From assembly GCA_038502055.1 (NCBI GenBank), contig JAXRKN010000025.1:927163-991162 (forward strand): 64,000 nucleotides of DNA, given 5' to 3'. Origin of the DNA: Tanytarsus gracilentus (Eukaryota; Arthropoda; Insecta; Diptera; Chironomidae). Positions 50,770-61,817 of this stretch are shown piece by piece; position 1 is the first letter of the stretch; each line of letters begins with the position of its first letter. The notes under the pieces were generated by a model. The model saw only the letters and a list, made by a program, of their open reading frames with translations. It did not search any database and was not told where the DNA came from. A program made the translations under genes and the position numbers.

Positions 50770-53408
50770 ATGGCGCATTTGCCTCGTCGACGCTTGAATT
50801 CATTGAGCGACAATAGCACACCGTCAAGTGATATCTCAGAAGGATCAGAGACATATGATTCCTCAAGTCATGATTGGCAAATAGATTCGCAGAATTCCCA
50901 CTCATTGATCATTGACAACCTTGATCTGCATCTTGATAACTTGAGTTTGGATGCAAATTCAACGATACCTGAAATTACGCACCATGAGCGAGCACAGATT
51001 GAATCATTTTTTAGTGGGTTGGGAACTGAGGTGAGTTCAGTGAAAGCTGTTGAAAAAAATAAAAAATATTCGACAAAACTTTAAATCCTCTTAAATCCTT
51101 TAAATTAAATCATCGACTCATTTAAATTATAATTTTCATCCGGCTGCTCACTTGTAATCGAATTAAAAGCGAAACAATGAGATAGTGTTAAAAAATTCTG
51201 TATCACTCTTTATGTACAACCCCTTCCTCTCCTTCACAACTCCTGGGTCATTAACTTTTATTTTCAAACGCTTTTTATTGCTGAATAATTGAACAAGAAG
51301 TGCTCAAAAATTATTCTCGTTGTTGTCGAGCGAGCGAAACGTTCAAGTGTACATGCAGATGGCTTTTTTATGTATGCAAGCGTGCAAAAGTGACGCAAAT
51401 TGCAAAAATTATATTCGGGAGTGAACGTAAAAGTTTTGTTTCGTCCTGTTTGAGTTTTGATGCTTCAAAAATTAATTAATGTGCTCTGGAGCACGTTTTT
51501 TATTGACGTAGTGTTTATTTATTATTTTGCTAATATATTAAAATATATTTTAATTACAGTAAAACAAAAAAACGAGTCATATTGAAAAGATTTTCATTAT
51601 TATTTGAGAAGATTTGTGCCCACTGCTTGTTGAAAAATTTAATTAAATTCAAAGTTAATTAAAAATTATTTTTTACGTATTCTAATAGAATTCTAAATAA
51701 CTAGATTACTAGTAGTAGTAGTTGTTGACGTCGGTTAGGACAACTAATAAATGGAATATTATGAACTGATAAATATTTCTGTAATTTTGGTGCCTCGACC
51801 TTCATATGTGTTCAGCTAAATGCGGTTTAATAATGATTCTTATAAATTATCTTTCTTGCGCATCGCTGTCAAAAATATTTTAGATTGTGTGTCATACAAT
51901 TTTCGCGTAGCTAAAATGAAAAATTATTGTCAAATTTGCAGATTCCGCTTCCTTAACTTAGAAAAGAAATTTTTCTCTCTCTCTCTCTCTCTCTCTCTCA
52001 TGCAACCTTCCCGGGATGAAAAAATTTTCTTTAGTGCTGACAAAAGGATGGAAATTGTGACATGAAAAAAATACGAAAGCAATCAAATCACGTTTCGCTA
52101 TAATATTTCATTTATTTTAAGCAAAAGATGTCGAGAAAGTAACGAGCGAAATTTTTGCGATTCTTTACATGGTGCTTCGGAGAATTCTGAGCAACTTTAA
52201 AAATATAATTTTCCTCATAGGGAAACGATATAAAGCTGCAATAATTCTGAACCTTCGAAAAGTTTAAATTTATACTTCAAATTTCACGAGAAAAATTAGT
52301 TTTTTTTTAAATTTCAACATTAAACGATTCTTGAATTCAAACCCTTGCACCGGAAAATTTAAAAAGTAAATTTGCAAGGAGAGAACAAAAATTCACGAAC
52401 AGAAAAAAAGATTCACAAATTCACAAGTTTTCTTCTTATATTTTAACGGACAGTATTTCGATAATTTTTATGCCCCTGTGCTCTAAACAATTCACAATGT
52501 TTGGCTTGTATAAGTTCAAGGGGCTGTTTTTTAATGAAACTATTCCAATTAATTGAGGACATTTGTAATGAACTTCTCCGAAAATATTTTCTCGCTGGCC
52601 TCCAAACCACGACAAGATACATCATAAAAAACAGAAAAAGCTTTTAAGCAAATATTTTCATTTTCTTTCGCTGAATAAACCATCATCAATCATTGCAACA
52701 AACGTCTTTTTTCATATTTTTTTTCTCTTGTTCTATGACAGGTTTATGTCAGCTCTTCGCTTGCAAATCTCTACGAAGGAGTGCGTAAAAAGGATTGGCG
52801 TCTCATTTACACAGGCGTTCCAGTTTTGCTACACGACAAAGGATTCACACGCAGTCGAGCGCAGCCCAGAGTGACGTTTGTGTTGGCCGAGAGAGGAACG
52901 TGCTTTGCGTTGTGGAAAGACACAATTGACAATTTGTCAAATTATAAGCTAGCTGGTCCCGCATTTCACACGATGTGTTTTTCTTCTGGTAAGTACGGTT
53001 AAATGTGGGAAGAGTTTATTGGTTGTGAACTTAAATGAGATTTTTGAGAGACAAAAAATGAAAAATTTAAAATCCTCCAATAATCTCAAATCGAAATTTT
53101 TCGTCCTTTCTCACACAGATCACCGAAAAATATTCGGCTTCAGCTTTGACTCAAATGAAGCTGCATTGGAATTATGGCAGAGCATTGAACGGCTCATCAG
53201 TAATCCTGTAAATATTGCACTCACGTCACCGGGTCGCAAGAAACGCATAACAAAGAAAAGATCAAAACCACTTGCCTTGCCTCCCAAATCTCAGATCTCA
53301 CATCCATGTCAATTTCTCCATGTCACCAAGATCACAGCCTACGACACACCCCGTTACTACAGTCTTCAGGCTTTCATTACACCCTCTCATCGACACAAAG
53401 ATTATTAG
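50770..53408 (+). CDS. WH1/EVH1-domain protein with a CRIB-like C-terminal motif
   Basis: Three coding exons (50770-51030, 52742-52988, 53119-53408) join in frame to 265 aa. Residues 1-75 are Ser/Asp-rich and probably disordered. About residues 77-197 resemble a WH1/EVH1 fold: a GLGTEVYVSSSLANLYEG start, LIYTGVPVLL, the CFALWKDTID strand-turn, AFHTMCFSS, and FGFSFDSNEAALELW at the final helix. A basic run (GRKKRITKKRSK, 208-219) is followed by ISHPCQFLHVTKI (229-241). That matches the CRIB pattern IS-P--F-H but has K-I-T where HVG is expected. The order WH1-basic-CRIB is that of WASP, yet there is no proline-rich, WH2 or VCA part. Actin or Rho-family GTPase signalling is an inference. Donors are GTGAGT and GTAAGT. 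The ATG lies at the very start of its exon, so a 5' UTR intron is expected. Confidence 0.8.
51974..51999. repeat. (TC)13 microsatellite within an intron
   Basis: Uninterrupted TC dinucleotides in the 1.7-kb intron of the WH1-domain gene. Confidence 0.9.
52339..52470 (+). repeat. Dispersed repeat, copy B, in an intron
   Basis: It has the same word order as 40725-40882 on the other strand (AAACCCTTGCACCG, GTAAATTTGCAAGGAGAGAA, CACAAATTCACAAG, TTTTCTTCTTAT). It lies in the last part of the large intron of the WH1-domain gene. No terminal repeats or target duplication seen. Confidence 0.65.
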
Positions 53409-53480
53409 AAGACGTTAAAAAAGTTAAAAGTTTAACTTGAGAACTACAAGTGGATTTGAAGCGCTAATGGATTACACACT

Positions 53481-53645
53481 CCCATAATTTCTAATTATTT
53501 TCCTAAATATTTCTAATTATTCTTCTAATTATATTTGATATCTTAATTATCAAAAATAATTAAAAATAGTTTGAAATAATTAAAAATAATTAAATAATTA
53601 GAAAAATAATAAGAAATAATTAGGAAAATGAGTAAGTCCCATAAT
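53481..53645. mobile_element. AT-rich fold-back element in the probable 3' UTR of the WH1-domain gene
   Basis: An exact 8-bp repeat, CCCATAAT (53481-53488 and 53638-53645), brackets a 149-bp segment. Its ends are imperfect inverted repeats containing ATTTTCCTAA/TTAGGAAAAT, and its interior is almost wholly ATTATT/AATAAT words able to form a long hairpin. It sits between the stop codon (53408) and an AATAAA at 53672, so it would be transcribed as part of the 3' UTR. The ends do not show the hAT CAG/TAG start, so the superfamily is open. Confidence 0.6.
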
Positions 53646-53671
53646 GGAACTTTTTTACGAGCTAAGTTTTG

Positions 53672-53677
53672 AATAAA
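53672..53677 (+). terminator. Polyadenylation signal of the WH1-domain gene
   Basis: AATAAA lies 264 bases after the stop codon and is the first perfect match downstream. Confidence 0.45.
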
Positions 53678-53679
53678 AT

Positions 53680-54856
53680 ATGATAAACATAATTAGGATA
53701 GCATGTTACACCGTGGTTACATGTTACAACTGTTGATGTTGTATTAAAGCACGGATGAAGTCAAATTTCATGTTCTAAGTCATAAAAGGACGCCTTTGAG
53801 CATATTGGCGCATATACACAGCATAGATAAAATATCCTTTATAGGCATATAAACCGACCGAAAAAAAGTCCAAAAATATTATGAGGGAAGCATAAGTTGA
53901 TATCTTTTTATTTTAATCACCGTATAAAAATTTTAATTCCATATCAGATTTCATCTCATGTTTATCATATAAGGATCGGTGGATCGGTTTTGATGTGTAA
54001 GTGCCTCTTATGAAGAAGATATTTTAATTAGTTGAAAAAATTGTGGATGAAAAAAAAACTCAATTCCTCCTCCTTCTCATATGGTTGAGAGTGAGCCTAC
54101 ATTATTTAATTTTATATTAAACGACTTCCAAAATCTCCCATTGAAATGTAAAGCCATAAGATATAACGTGAGTGTAGTTTTTTTAAGGGGTGGCGTTTAA
54201 GTCTCAGCGTCTCCTCAGCGCTCTCGTCTTATAAAAAAAAGTGTAAACCATCATAGCATTGGATTAAAAAAGCTCCAAAGATCCAATATCACTGAAGCTC
54301 AAATATTTTAAATTTCCACTAAAAAATTGAAATCAAAAAGTGAATAAAAATTTTATTTTTGCTAATTTTTAACAAATTTTTAATCCCTCGTCAACATTAC
54401 TTTCGTATTTGTCTTCTTCTTGACATGGAACGTGAATAATCCTCAACCTAGTTCTTGTTTTCAAGTAAATTAAAAAGCGAACAGAAAAACGATTCCGCTT
54501 GAGTTGAGTGCGATAAGAAAACGTGAACAAACAGTTCAATAAAATCCCTTTCAACGTCGTGTGCAAAGTTTCACATTAGTTTTAATTAAAAGAAAATTTT
54601 AAGTAGATCTTAAATCTCTCACTCCACCCATCACAACTTTTATCTAATATTTTTCTCCTTTCCGTAAATATTTGTCTGTGATACACTCATATAATTAATG
54701 AGATAAGGAGGAATAATATTTTGAGTTATTTGTCGCATTTTGTATGTATACATTTAGCATCAGATTATCTCCATGTTTAAATGCTGTAGTCAGCTGAAAA
54801 ACTCTTCGGGATTTTATGGGTTAAGGAAATTGCTGATTCTAGCACATTATGAATTT
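53680..54856. other. Gene-free AT-rich stretch
   Basis: No supported exon or repeat seen. Confidence 0.5.
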
Positions 54857-55709
54857 TTAGCGTAACCCACAAAGTGGTGTAACGCTTATATGCTCGTGAT
54901 TCCGTCCGTCCGTCCGTCCGTCTGCACAAGCGAGATCTCGGTCCCTGGACCAGCTAGAAACTTCTAGTTTTCGCCAGATGGTAGCTCTTAGGGTCTATAT
55001 GTGCAGGCACTGACTATTTTTTGAGTCATGACCTATGGTCGTGCCATGGACGGCCATAACGTCCATTTTTCATACAAATTTTCTCTTATATGGCTTCATG
55101 GGTATCGTTGAACTCGTGATTGGACCAGAAATCGATTGGCATTGATTCGTAACTTGACCAGGAATCGATTGACATACATGATTTTTCGAGTCGTGACCTA
55201 TGGTCGTGCCACAGACAGCCAAAATGTCCATTTTCCAGAACTATGGCTTCATGGGTATCGTTGAACTCGTGATTGGACCAGGAATCGAATGATATAGATG
55301 ATTTTTGAGGAATGTCCATCATGGACGGCCAGTAGTGCCACAGACAGCCAAAATGTCCATTTTTCAGAACTATGGCTTCATGTATATCGTTGAACTCGTG
55401 ATTGGACCAGGAATCGATTGATATAGATGATTTTTGAGGAATGTCCATCATGGACGGCCAGTAGTGCCACGGACAGCCATAATGTCCATTTTTCAGAACT
55501 ATGGCTTCATGGGTATCGTTGAACTCGTGATTGGACCAGGAATCTATTGACATAGATGATTTTTGAGGAATGGTCGAACAGGACTGCCACGGACAGCCAA
55601 AGTGTCCGGATTGACTTAAACTCATTTTTTATGCAATTGATTTTCAAACACTGATCTGTTACGATGGGTTACGCGGCAACACCCACTGGTGGGTTTTGAA
55701 ACATTTTTT
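54857..55709 (+). mobile_element. GTCC-rich element 1, carrying a 129-bp satellite
   Basis: The left end is TTTTAGCGTAACCCACAAAG with a hairpin, followed by CGCTTATATG and (CCGT)n at about 54900. The right end is GGGTTACGCGGCAACACCCA, a second hairpin, and GTTTTGAAACATTTTTT. The same ends occur at 56776-57656 (inverted) and 60686-61708. The interior is a tandem satellite, with TGGCTTCATG at 55091, 55244, 55373 and 55502. The last spacings are 129 bases, so one frame on the - strand stays open for 179 codons with 43-residue repeats; this is probably not a real protein. GTCY microsatellites, hairpin ends and T-rich junctions without an obvious target duplication recall dipteran mini-me/DINE (Helentron-related) elements, by analogy only. 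Confidence 0.7.
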
Positions 55710-56775
55710 TATTTAACATGCTTACGCAGTAAAAATGCTTCGATCATGCGTCCAAATTTGACGTTTATTTTGCATTTCTTAAGAAGAAGGAAAATGGAAA
55801 TTGGGTGGTCGGGACACAATGAAAAAGCTAAGAAAATTAAAATAAAAAATTTTGAGGTTGGCAATTAATAAGGATAAAATTGCAATGGAAATTCAAATTA
55901 ATGAATTGCTGTATTAAAAAATCTTTAAGGAATTTCGCCCAAATTGGATAAAGATTTTTTTAATTCATTTGAACTTTACAAAAATTGGTTTAATTGAACA
56001 CCGTAGAGAATTCAAAAAAGTCCTTAAAATTAAATTTTTCATTCCTCAAAATATTCAATAAAACTTTATCTCAAAATTTTGCCATCGACACATGAGGAAG
56101 AAACTTTTTCACATAAAAAAAATTTACACTTGAAATATGTGAAAATGTCATAAAATGGCATAAATAAAACTCAATGGATAAAAATCAAAATGAAATTACT
56201 GTAAACTGTAAATTTTATTGTAAAATAATCGTAATTCTTCCCTTAAAAACATTTAAATGTCATTTTCACACGTACGATTATACAGCTAGGATCAATGCAG
56301 ACGAATAAGAAAATTTGCAATAAAAAAAGTCCTTAATCACAATAAATATTTGCAGAGCGTGTTTTATCATGAAATTTTCAGGAAACGTGCTTAGTTTAAT
56401 CGTAAGGAATTTGACACACATGAAAATTTTTCTTCGATTAGCTTCGAGGATTTTTATGTTTTGGCATTTTTTGACCTTCAGAGCGACAAAATAAACATTC
56501 AAAGACAATTCCGAAACTTCAGCGGCATCAAATCGGCTTTTCCAATGACAGTCGATAGCGCTTTTTATCATCGAACAACAGAAAAAGTATATTCGAAGCC
56601 TTCATGCCTTATTGATTTTCCGACTTCACCCTTTCATGCCTCGTATATTTGTTATTTTCTCCATTGTCATCCACTCCATAACAACTCTTTTTTCTAGCGT
56701 TTGCTTTATCTTTATCTTTTACTCTCTTTCAATTTTTCTCCATGATGAAAATGACGAAAAAGAGTTTGATGTATA
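55710..56775. other. Gene-free AT-rich spacer between two copies of the GTCC-rich element
   Basis: No supported exon. Overlapping frames on both strands at 56278-56697 have no motifs. Confidence 0.45.
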
Positions 56776-57656
56776 AAAAATGTTTCAAAACCCACACGTG
56801 GGTGTTGCCGCGTAACCCACTTGTAACAGATCAGTATTGAAAATGTAACTTGGGAAGTCCTATTAAGAAGCCAAAAGAGAAGCCTAATGGAAAATATTTT
56901 TTGGAAAGCTGAAAGGGAAGCATAAGGAAATATTTTTTTTGGGAAAGTTATTTGCCACTATGTTCCATTTTCCACTGTTTTCCAATGTGTATCATTATTT
57001 CTATTTGGCTCAATTGTTACATTTCCCATTGTGTTTCATTTTCCACCATGTTCCATTTTCCATTGTGTTCCATTTTCCATTATCACCATTTTCCATTGTG
57101 TTCCATTTTCCATCATGTTCCATTTTCCACTATGTTCCACCATGTTTCATTTTCCACAGTGTTCCATTTTCCACCATGTTTTATTTTCCACTATGTTCCA
57201 TTTTCCACAGTGTTCCATTTTCCACTATGTTCCATTTTCCACTGTGTTCCACTTTCCACTGTGTTTCATTTTCCACAGTGTTCCATTTTCCACCATGTTT
57301 CATTTTCCCCTGTGTTCCACTTTCCACTGTGTTTCATTTTCCACAATGTTCCATTTCCACAGTGTTCCATTTTCAGATCCATGCCAATCGATTCCTGGTC
57401 CCTTCCCGAGTTCAACGATACCCATGAAGCCATATAAGAGAAAATTTGTATGAAAAATGGACATTATGGCGGTCCATGGCACGACCTGTGGTCATGACCC
57501 AAAAAATTTCTAAAATGGGCTAATATAGACCCCAAGACCTATCATCTGGCGAAAACCCGAAGTCTCTAGCTGGTCCAGGGGCCGAGATCTCGAAGGAACG
57601 GACAGACGGAAATACGAGCATATAAGCGTTACCACACTTTGTGTGGGTTACGCTAA
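56776..57656 (-). mobile_element. GTCC-rich element 2, inverted, carrying a 17-bp minisatellite
   Basis: It has the same ends as element 1 but in reverse: it begins AAAAAATGTTTCAAAACCCA and ends GTGGGTTACGCTAAAAA. It contains part of one satellite unit (about 57375-57470) and a large 17-bp minisatellite, unit CATTTTCCATTGTGTTC, at about 56955-57374. Because 17 is not a multiple of three, all three forward frames remain open for 140-162 codons and read variants of the same peptide; these are artefacts of the repeat. The GACAGACGG near 57601 is the remnant of the (GTCY)n tract. Confidence 0.7.
56955..57374. repeat. 17-bp minisatellite in element 2
   Basis: Roughly two dozen imperfect copies of CATTTTCCAYNRTGTTC, with T/C and A/G variants. 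It is the same unit as at 61290-61458 in the opposite orientation. Confidence 0.9.
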
Positions 57657-59402
57657 AAAGCATTCATTTTTTGGCAATTACATAAACACTGTCGTTTGCA
57701 GCCAAAAAATCATTCCTAATTTCAAATGATTTTATTCTCGAATATTTGGAAACTCGTTGATATAACATGGTGTGAAAAGTGAGAATGGTGAAAATGAGTT
57801 TTCACTAAATGTTGCTTTAGCTTCCAGATTGGAATATCAAGTAAGTAAATAAATTAAAAAATTTGAAGATAATTTCTATAATTTTAAGCTTGATCTCAAA
57901 ATTTTTGACATTTTTGAAAAAAATTCAAAAGTGACCAAACCTTCGTATAACCCCTGTTTTATTCCCACCAACATTGTTCACATACGAACGATGTGAAATG
58001 TAATTTTATAGATTTTCATCAACCCTTCATGCAAAACAAAAGTAGAAAACATATTGCGGATGATATTTGAAATTGAAAAGACAACGAGAATAGAAGGAGA
58101 TAGAGAAGGATTGTTGTAGGAAACGTGTAAAAGGTGCTTGGGTTTTCGCATTGATGCTGAGTAAAATGATGATAAAGTGTGTAGGAGGCTTCAGAAAAAA
58201 TTAAAATGCTTTAAAGAATTAAAATAAATTGGAGGAAAATTTTAAAGCTGTAAAAGGTCTTAATCAATCCGAAGAGTAAAAAAATTACTGAACCCGTCTG
58301 CCGAGATTAATTATTTATTCCGCATCCTTCTAGTTCCTTTAATTAATTCACTGAAAACTATTTTTGGAAATTGCGAATGAAATATGTCACAGCTATGTCA
58401 CTCAATCCTTACAAGAAAAAAATAACACATCACAATATGAAAATACATTGCAAAAGGAGGAGAGCTTTTGTAACGCTTCCTTATTTGTTTTTTTCGCACA
58501 TCAACCCACGTACAGAAACTTCAAATATTTGATTGATAAACATTCAAGGATGTTAAAGTAATGTTTATAAAAGCTGAGTTGACATTTTGTTGATGGAAAT
58601 TGTGTAATTTTTAAAGATTTTATCACCATTGCACACTAAAGAAAATAATTTTGCCTTTTGTGAAAAAAAATTAGAATCGTGAAAATTTATAAAATAGAAA
58701 AGTGGGTAACATACACTGTAAAATTTTCATCCCTTGCTCTTCATGATATATTGCTTGGTGTACAATGTAATTACCATCGAGGTATAGAGTTCAGTAATCA
58801 AATAGCTCATGATAAATTTTTAACTCACATTACCAACTCAACACAACTTCAATCTAATTTATTTTACCAAAAGGACATTAAGGAACTGCAATTAATAAAG
58901 TTACGGCTATCAATTAAAAAATTAAGATGTACTCTTATGTCGTCGTTGGTGGTGGAAAAATTTTAATAGTAACTTTAAAATAAGTATTATTTCTTTCCCT
59001 CCTCAGCACACTCATTAAAAGTCAAAAAGTCTTTTTGATCACTGTATATGAAGTCGAACCATTAATATCAAACATTTATACCGAGATTTCACATTTAAAA
59101 CTTTTTCTCGTACACATTAAAATGTTTTATTATAGAAATGACTTGCGCGTTAACGAATTTTTTTAAGGTTTAATTTTTGTTCATTTAACCTGAAAAATTC
59201 ATTAAAAGGGTTGTGAAACAACTTTAAATGAGTTTTGAAACATTTTCTGATACTAAAAAATTTATAAGAGAAAAAAAAATTTCGATCAAAGCAATCTTAG
59301 AGAAAACGCGAAAGCAAAAAAACGCAATCTCACCAAAGAAAGATTAAAATATTCATTTAAAATCAGTAAATTGAATTCGGATTAAACTCAAATATTATAA
59401 AA
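57657..59402. other. AT-rich stretch ending in a possible 5' UTR exon
   Basis: No supported coding exon. Just before 59403 there is a strong donor, AAAA|GTAAGTAAC. With the acceptor at 59530 it would make a 128-base 5' UTR intron for the gene starting at 59531. Confidence 0.4.
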
Positions 59403-59530
59403 GTAAGTAACTCCATCAGCATCGAAAAAATCCAAAATTTTAAATTTTTGGATCGTAAAAATCCAATCAAATTTTCAACATTGAAATTTTTTTGAATCTT
59501 TGGTTAATTATTGTTTTAATTATTTTCTAG

Positions 59531-59917
59531 ATGGGTTCATGCTTGCGAAAGCAAATTGTTAACGACGACGACGAAAAATACGAAGCGTATAAAAAGGCAC
59601 ATGGTTGCAACTCATTCGGCAAAATTAAAAAGACTCAATTGCTGCAGAATAGAATCCATAATTGCTGCAGCTTTGACAGTACTGACTCAACTGGCGATAG
59701 TTTTGAAAAGGCAATCCATGGCGTTGAAACTAAAGCAATGTATGGGGATCGCGGCAGCAGTACTGACTCAACTGGCGATGAAACCAAAGCAACAAAACAA
59801 ATTCTTGGAGATGGCCATGGTGACGAAGAAGACGAGACCAAAAAGATGACGAAACGAGACGAAAGCACTGGTGAGACAACTGACGAGACCTGGGTGAATC
59901 CAACGCTGTTTCAAAAG
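59531..59917 (+). CDS. First coding exon of a probable N-myristoylated/palmitoylated protein (partial)
   Basis: The ATG directly follows a TTTTCTAG acceptor, and a strong donor (AAAAGTAAGT) lies 128 bases upstream, so a 5' UTR intron is likely. The protein begins MGSCLRKQ: Gly2 with Ser3 and Cys4 plus basic residues is a typical dual acylation signal for membrane anchoring. The rest (129 codons) is acidic and low in hydrophobics. It has an internal imperfect duplication of about 81 bases around DSTDSTGD and SSTDSTGD, and a DEEDETKK acidic tract. After FQK at 59917 there is a GTAAAA donor in phase 0; unspliced, the frame would stop at 59932. The next exon was not identified. A candidate acceptor TTTTGCAG precedes 62143. 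I do not recognise the family. Confidence 0.55.
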
Positions 59918-59932
59918 GTAAAAAATAAGTGA

Positions 59933-60685
59933 GAATTTTCTATGCGAACCCGGCCCTTGGACCAGCTAGAGAATCTAGGTTTTTGCAAGATAATAGCTTT
60001 GAAGATCTGTATAGAATTTCTCGAGTCATGACCACAGACAACCATAATGTCAATTTCTCATTCATGTCTCTTCTTGAGCAGGAATTGATTGGCTTTGATG
60101 TAGGTTGATGCTCAGTTTCATGTTGGTTCTCTTCATGGAATCGTTTACTGCCAATTTTATTTTTCTTCCGTTTTAAAAAATTTTCGTTAGAAAGTTGTAA
60201 GCTCGAAAAGTCACAAAGAGACCAAAAGCTATAATTTTTATATGTTTATAATCTAGTTGTAATAGCTACTTTTTGAAGAAATATTGTGTAGTAGTGATGT
60301 CTAGTTGGTCATGAAATTTTACTTAATAAAACGTTTTCCTTATTTAAATTCTGTCCTTACTCTTTCTTCTGAAACCACAAACAATAAAGTTGCGATTAGA
60401 TTTTGATTGCTCAATCGAGTCTTTTGTGGTTGATGAAATATTTATTTGAAATTGGCGTCATTCTGCGAAGTGTGTGAATTATTCAGAATAAAATTTTGAA
60501 TTTCATAATGGGCGGGCAACATTTTTTAATTGATTAATCTAATGGAGAATATTGAGATTTTCGAGTTGTTGAGAATTTATCGTGATTGTTGCTTTTTTTG
60601 ATTTAGTTTAATTTTAGGAATTTCCGCTCGAAGTTTTGATGAATTTACATTGAAAACCTTTAAAATTTTCTTCATGCTTTCACTC
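59933..60685. other. AT-rich stretch, possibly intron of the MGSC gene
   Basis: No supported exon. Bases about 59945-60070 resemble the leader part of the GTCC-rich elements (GGACCAGCTAGAGA, GAGTCATGACCACAG), suggesting a decayed fragment of that family. Confidence 0.45.
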
Positions 60686-61708
60686 TTTTTAGTGTAACCC
60701 ACGAAGTGGTGTAACACTTATATGCGCCTATTTCCGTCCGTCCGTCCGTCCGTCCGTCTGTCTGTCTGTCCGTCTGTTCCATCGAGATCTCGGCTCCTGA
60801 GATAGCTAGAGACTTCTAGTTTTCGCCAAATGGTAGGTCTATGAATTTAGATTCGGCCATTTTAGGAGTTATGAGGGTCATGACCACAGGTCGTGCCATG
60901 GACAGCCCTAAATGCCATTTTTCACACAAATTTCCTGTTATATGGCTTCATGTATGTCGTTGAACTCGTATTTGTATCAGGAATCGAAAGGCATTGATGA
61001 TATTTGAGGAATGTCTATCATGGCCATCCAAGAGTGCCACCAATGTCCATCACGGCCGGCCAGTAGTGCCCCTAATGTCCATTTTTTAAAAGTATGGCTT
61101 CATGTACCTCGTTGAACTCGGAATTTGACCAGGAATCGATTGGCATGGATGATTTTTGAAGAATGACCGTCACGGCCGGCCAGGAGTGTCCAAGGAATGC
61201 CACTAATGTCCATTTTTTAGAAGTATGGCTTCATGTACCTCATTGAACTCGTAATTTGACCAGGAATCGATTGGCATGGATCTGAAAATGGAACACTGTG
61301 GAAAATGGAACGCAATGGAAAATGGAACACAATGGAAAATGGAACACAATGGAAAATGGAACACAATGGAAAATGGAACACAATGGAAAATGAAACACAA
61401 TGGAAAATGAAACACAATGGAAAATGGAACACAGTGGAAAATGAAACACAGTCGAAACACAGTGGGAAGCCATTTTGGGAAGCCATTTTTGAGAAGCCAT
61501 TTTGGGAAGCCATTTTTGGGAAGCCATTTTGGGAAGCCATTTTTGGGAAGCCATTTTGGGAAGCCATTTTTGGGAAGCCATTTTGGGAAGCCATTTTTGG
61601 GAAGCCAAAAGGGGAGGCCAGAAGAGGAAGCCAAAGGGGAAGCCAATACTGATCTGTTACAAGTGGGTTACACGGCAACACCCACGTGTGGGTTTTGAAA
61701 CATTTTTT
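60686..61708 (+). mobile_element. GTCC-rich element 3, carrying satellite and two minisatellites
   Basis: The left end CTTTTTAGTGTAACCCACGA and right end GGGTTACACGGCAACACCCA...GTTTTGAAACATTTTTT match elements 1 and 2. From left to right it holds a (CCGT)/(CTGT) tract (about 60727-60777), satellite units with TGGCTTCATG at 60943, 61095 and 61226, and the 17-bp minisatellite GGAACACAATGGAAAAT (61290-61458). A 13/14-bp minisatellite, GGGAAGCCATTTT(T), follows at about 61462-61612. This copy combines the modules seen separately in elements 1 and 2. The long open frames on both strands follow the repeats and are not genes. Confidence 0.72.
61290..61612. repeat. Adjacent 17-bp and 13/14-bp minisatellites in element 3
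   Basis: Nine to ten copies of a GGAAAATGGAACACAAT unit are followed by about ten copies alternating GGGAAGCCATTTT and GGGAAGCCATTTTT. Confidence 0.9.
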
Positions 61709-61817
61709 AAAACTTTTATCCAAGATAAAAGCTAAAAAAATTTTGCTAGTTGAACTTCACTGTATGGCGATAGATTTGAGATCAATCTAATGAGTTTTCC
61801 TGAGTTTTTGATGGTTT

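Noticed and set aside
56939..57453. Three overlapping forward open frames of 140-162 codons with FHFPLCSIFH-type peptides
   Set aside because: They arise from a 17-bp minisatellite that keeps all frames open and gives the same peptide in each. There is no start context or other coding evidence.
61203..61735. Open frames on both strands at 61203-61735 with KNGFPKWLP or WEAIFGKPF repeats
   Set aside because: Products of the 17-bp and 13/14-bp minisatellites; open on both strands at once.
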